Below are positions 62,967 to 64,000 of a stretch of DNA of 64,000 nucleotides, piece after piece. Where the stretch lies: NCBI GenBank assembly GCA_013397075.1, contig VWZS01002574.1, positions 372,001 to 436,000 on the forward strand, written 5' to 3'. The notes under the pieces are model-generated. The model was given only the letters and a program-made list of their open reading frames with translations. It had not been told where the DNA came from and made no database searches. The position numbers were made by a program, and so were the translations under genes. Positions within the stretch are counted from its first letter, which is position 1, and every line of letters begins with the position of its first letter. The stretch is from Rhabdornis inornatus (Eukaryota; Chordata; Aves; Passeriformes; Rhabdornithidae).

Positions 62967-64000
62967 CTTGTAAGAAGAAAAATTCATTAAAAAGAACACT
63001 GTTAAATACACAGCATGTTGCTTTTCTTGAAAGAACCTTTATAAATATTGGGAATAACAAAGAATAGAGAAGTTTATTAGACAAGTCTGGTGATTTAATT
63101 CTAGGATTTATGGATAGGTGAAAAAGTCCTGACTTCTCATAATTTTCCCTCCCCAAGAACTTTTTGTTAACTGTGAAAGTATGAGACCCTAGCCTTTGAA
63201 GGCTCTTTACTCTGTTTTTTAGAGGAAAAAAAATCCAAGCTTTTTTCTGTAATTTTGAGTTATCTGATCATCTAAGAGAGGTAAGCATCCCCCAAGAGCT
63301 TCTGTCACTCCCTGTCGTGACCCAGAATGAAAACCTCCTGTGGCAGGAGATGTTTGTAGTTCGGTTCAGACATATAATCTATGGAAGAAAAATCCTTCTT
63401 TTTTTTGTGGGGAGCCTTGTAAGCTTTATTTTAGGGAAAGATGATATATAATTGTTTCTAATATGTGTAAAGTTTAAAGCAAGAAGAACATTATTTCATC
63501 TGTGGAGCTTCTTCTCACGAGAAGAATTCTTGCATAACTCTCAGAACATCCTGTCTGCTATTTCAGACTAATAAGGATGTTTTACTGAGGCACTCTTCTG
63601 GAAATTGAAAGAAATGTGGCATGAAAGAGGTTAAATCAATACCCAGATTTTCAGAAATGTATTTCAAAAGGAATTGTAGCAGTTGAGTTTCTCCATTTTT
63701 CGGAGAGGTAATGAAAAATAAATGGGGAGACTACTTAGTTCTTCGTGTCTGATAACTCAGAGGGCATATATACAAAGCTGTATCAGTTTAAAGGCATTTG
63801 GGCAGTGATATATTTATGCATGAAGGCAGCATGGACAGTGTCCTTGGCTCATCTGTCCAGAGCAGGATGTGTGGATGTGGCAGTGTGGTGACCTGGGTAT
63901 GTTGAATTTTGGTTTCTTGGTACTTTTGTGCCACTGACCAAACCCTCTTTATGTTTTGATTTTATTTTCTCTGATATTCCATCTTGGTACAAGGAGGTGT
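62967..64000. other. No gene seen
   Basis: Unique AT-rich DNA upstream (in minus-strand sense) of the exon candidate at 62890-62966. If that exon is real, the next 5' exon must end with a single-base overhang; I could not find a convincing one before the window edge. Confidence 0.55.

Noticed and set aside
1..64000. Prokaryotic systems, CRISPR arrays, rRNA/tRNA genes, endogenous viral sequences
   Set aside because: No spaced direct repeats, no conserved RNA cores and no retroviral or other viral coding signature seen. CR1 repeats and sequence style indicate a vertebrate genome.

Overview
The window reads as vertebrate nuclear DNA, most likely avian (sauropsid at least). Every interspersed repeat I can recognise is a CR1-type LINE fragment. 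They are short 3' ends carrying the bird-style tail (ggtccyttccaaccc...attctgtgattctg-like), plus one older, more diverged CR1-like piece. I see no Alu/B1/L1-type repeat, no operon structure, no ribosome binding sites, no rRNA or tRNA, no CRISPR array and no prokaryotic mobile element. The DNA is AT-rich, CpG-poor and low in repeats, which fits a long intron or an intergenic desert.

No gene can be named. The longest ATG- or near-ATG-initiated frames are about 100-170 codons, with no recognisable domain, which is about what chance predicts for 64 kb on six frames. I therefore looked for exons, meaning open segments between an acceptor-like and a donor-like site. The most interesting set is on the minus strand: 62890-62966, 37545-37596, 32474-32648, 18752-18856 and 10967-11059. 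Read in that order, their codon phases are compatible at every junction. Good-looking plus-strand segments also occur (49087-49144, 11619-11687), so chance must explain some of them. All are low-confidence candidates. A lysine/glutamine-rich translatable tract at 11370-11717 looks like decayed coding sequence or a terminal exon, but it changes frame twice.

Layout: 1-6147 is unannotated AT-rich DNA with one CNE-like block (2200-2560). 6148-10715 holds three CR1-family pieces, at 6148-6466 (+), 8390-8935 (-, old) and 10503-10715 (+). 10716-25699 is unique DNA with exon candidates, a CR1 tail and a CA/TA microsatellite. 25700-26640 is the best candidate regulatory block: AT-rich but with retained CpG, a GC box, a 10-bp-phased direct repeat and a RUNX-like hairpin. 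26641-46449 is unique DNA with a short CR1 tail and simple repeats. 46450-46565 is a CR1 fragment, followed by a CNE-like block with a 21-bp tandem duplication (46840-47480). 47481-64000 is unique DNA with two more CNE-like blocks (57230-57600, 59930-60530) and one exon candidate near the end.

If there is biology here beyond repeats, it is either (a) introns and small exons of one long minus-strand gene, or (b) distal regulatory elements. The sequence alone cannot decide between them. I found no convincing undescribed genetic system.
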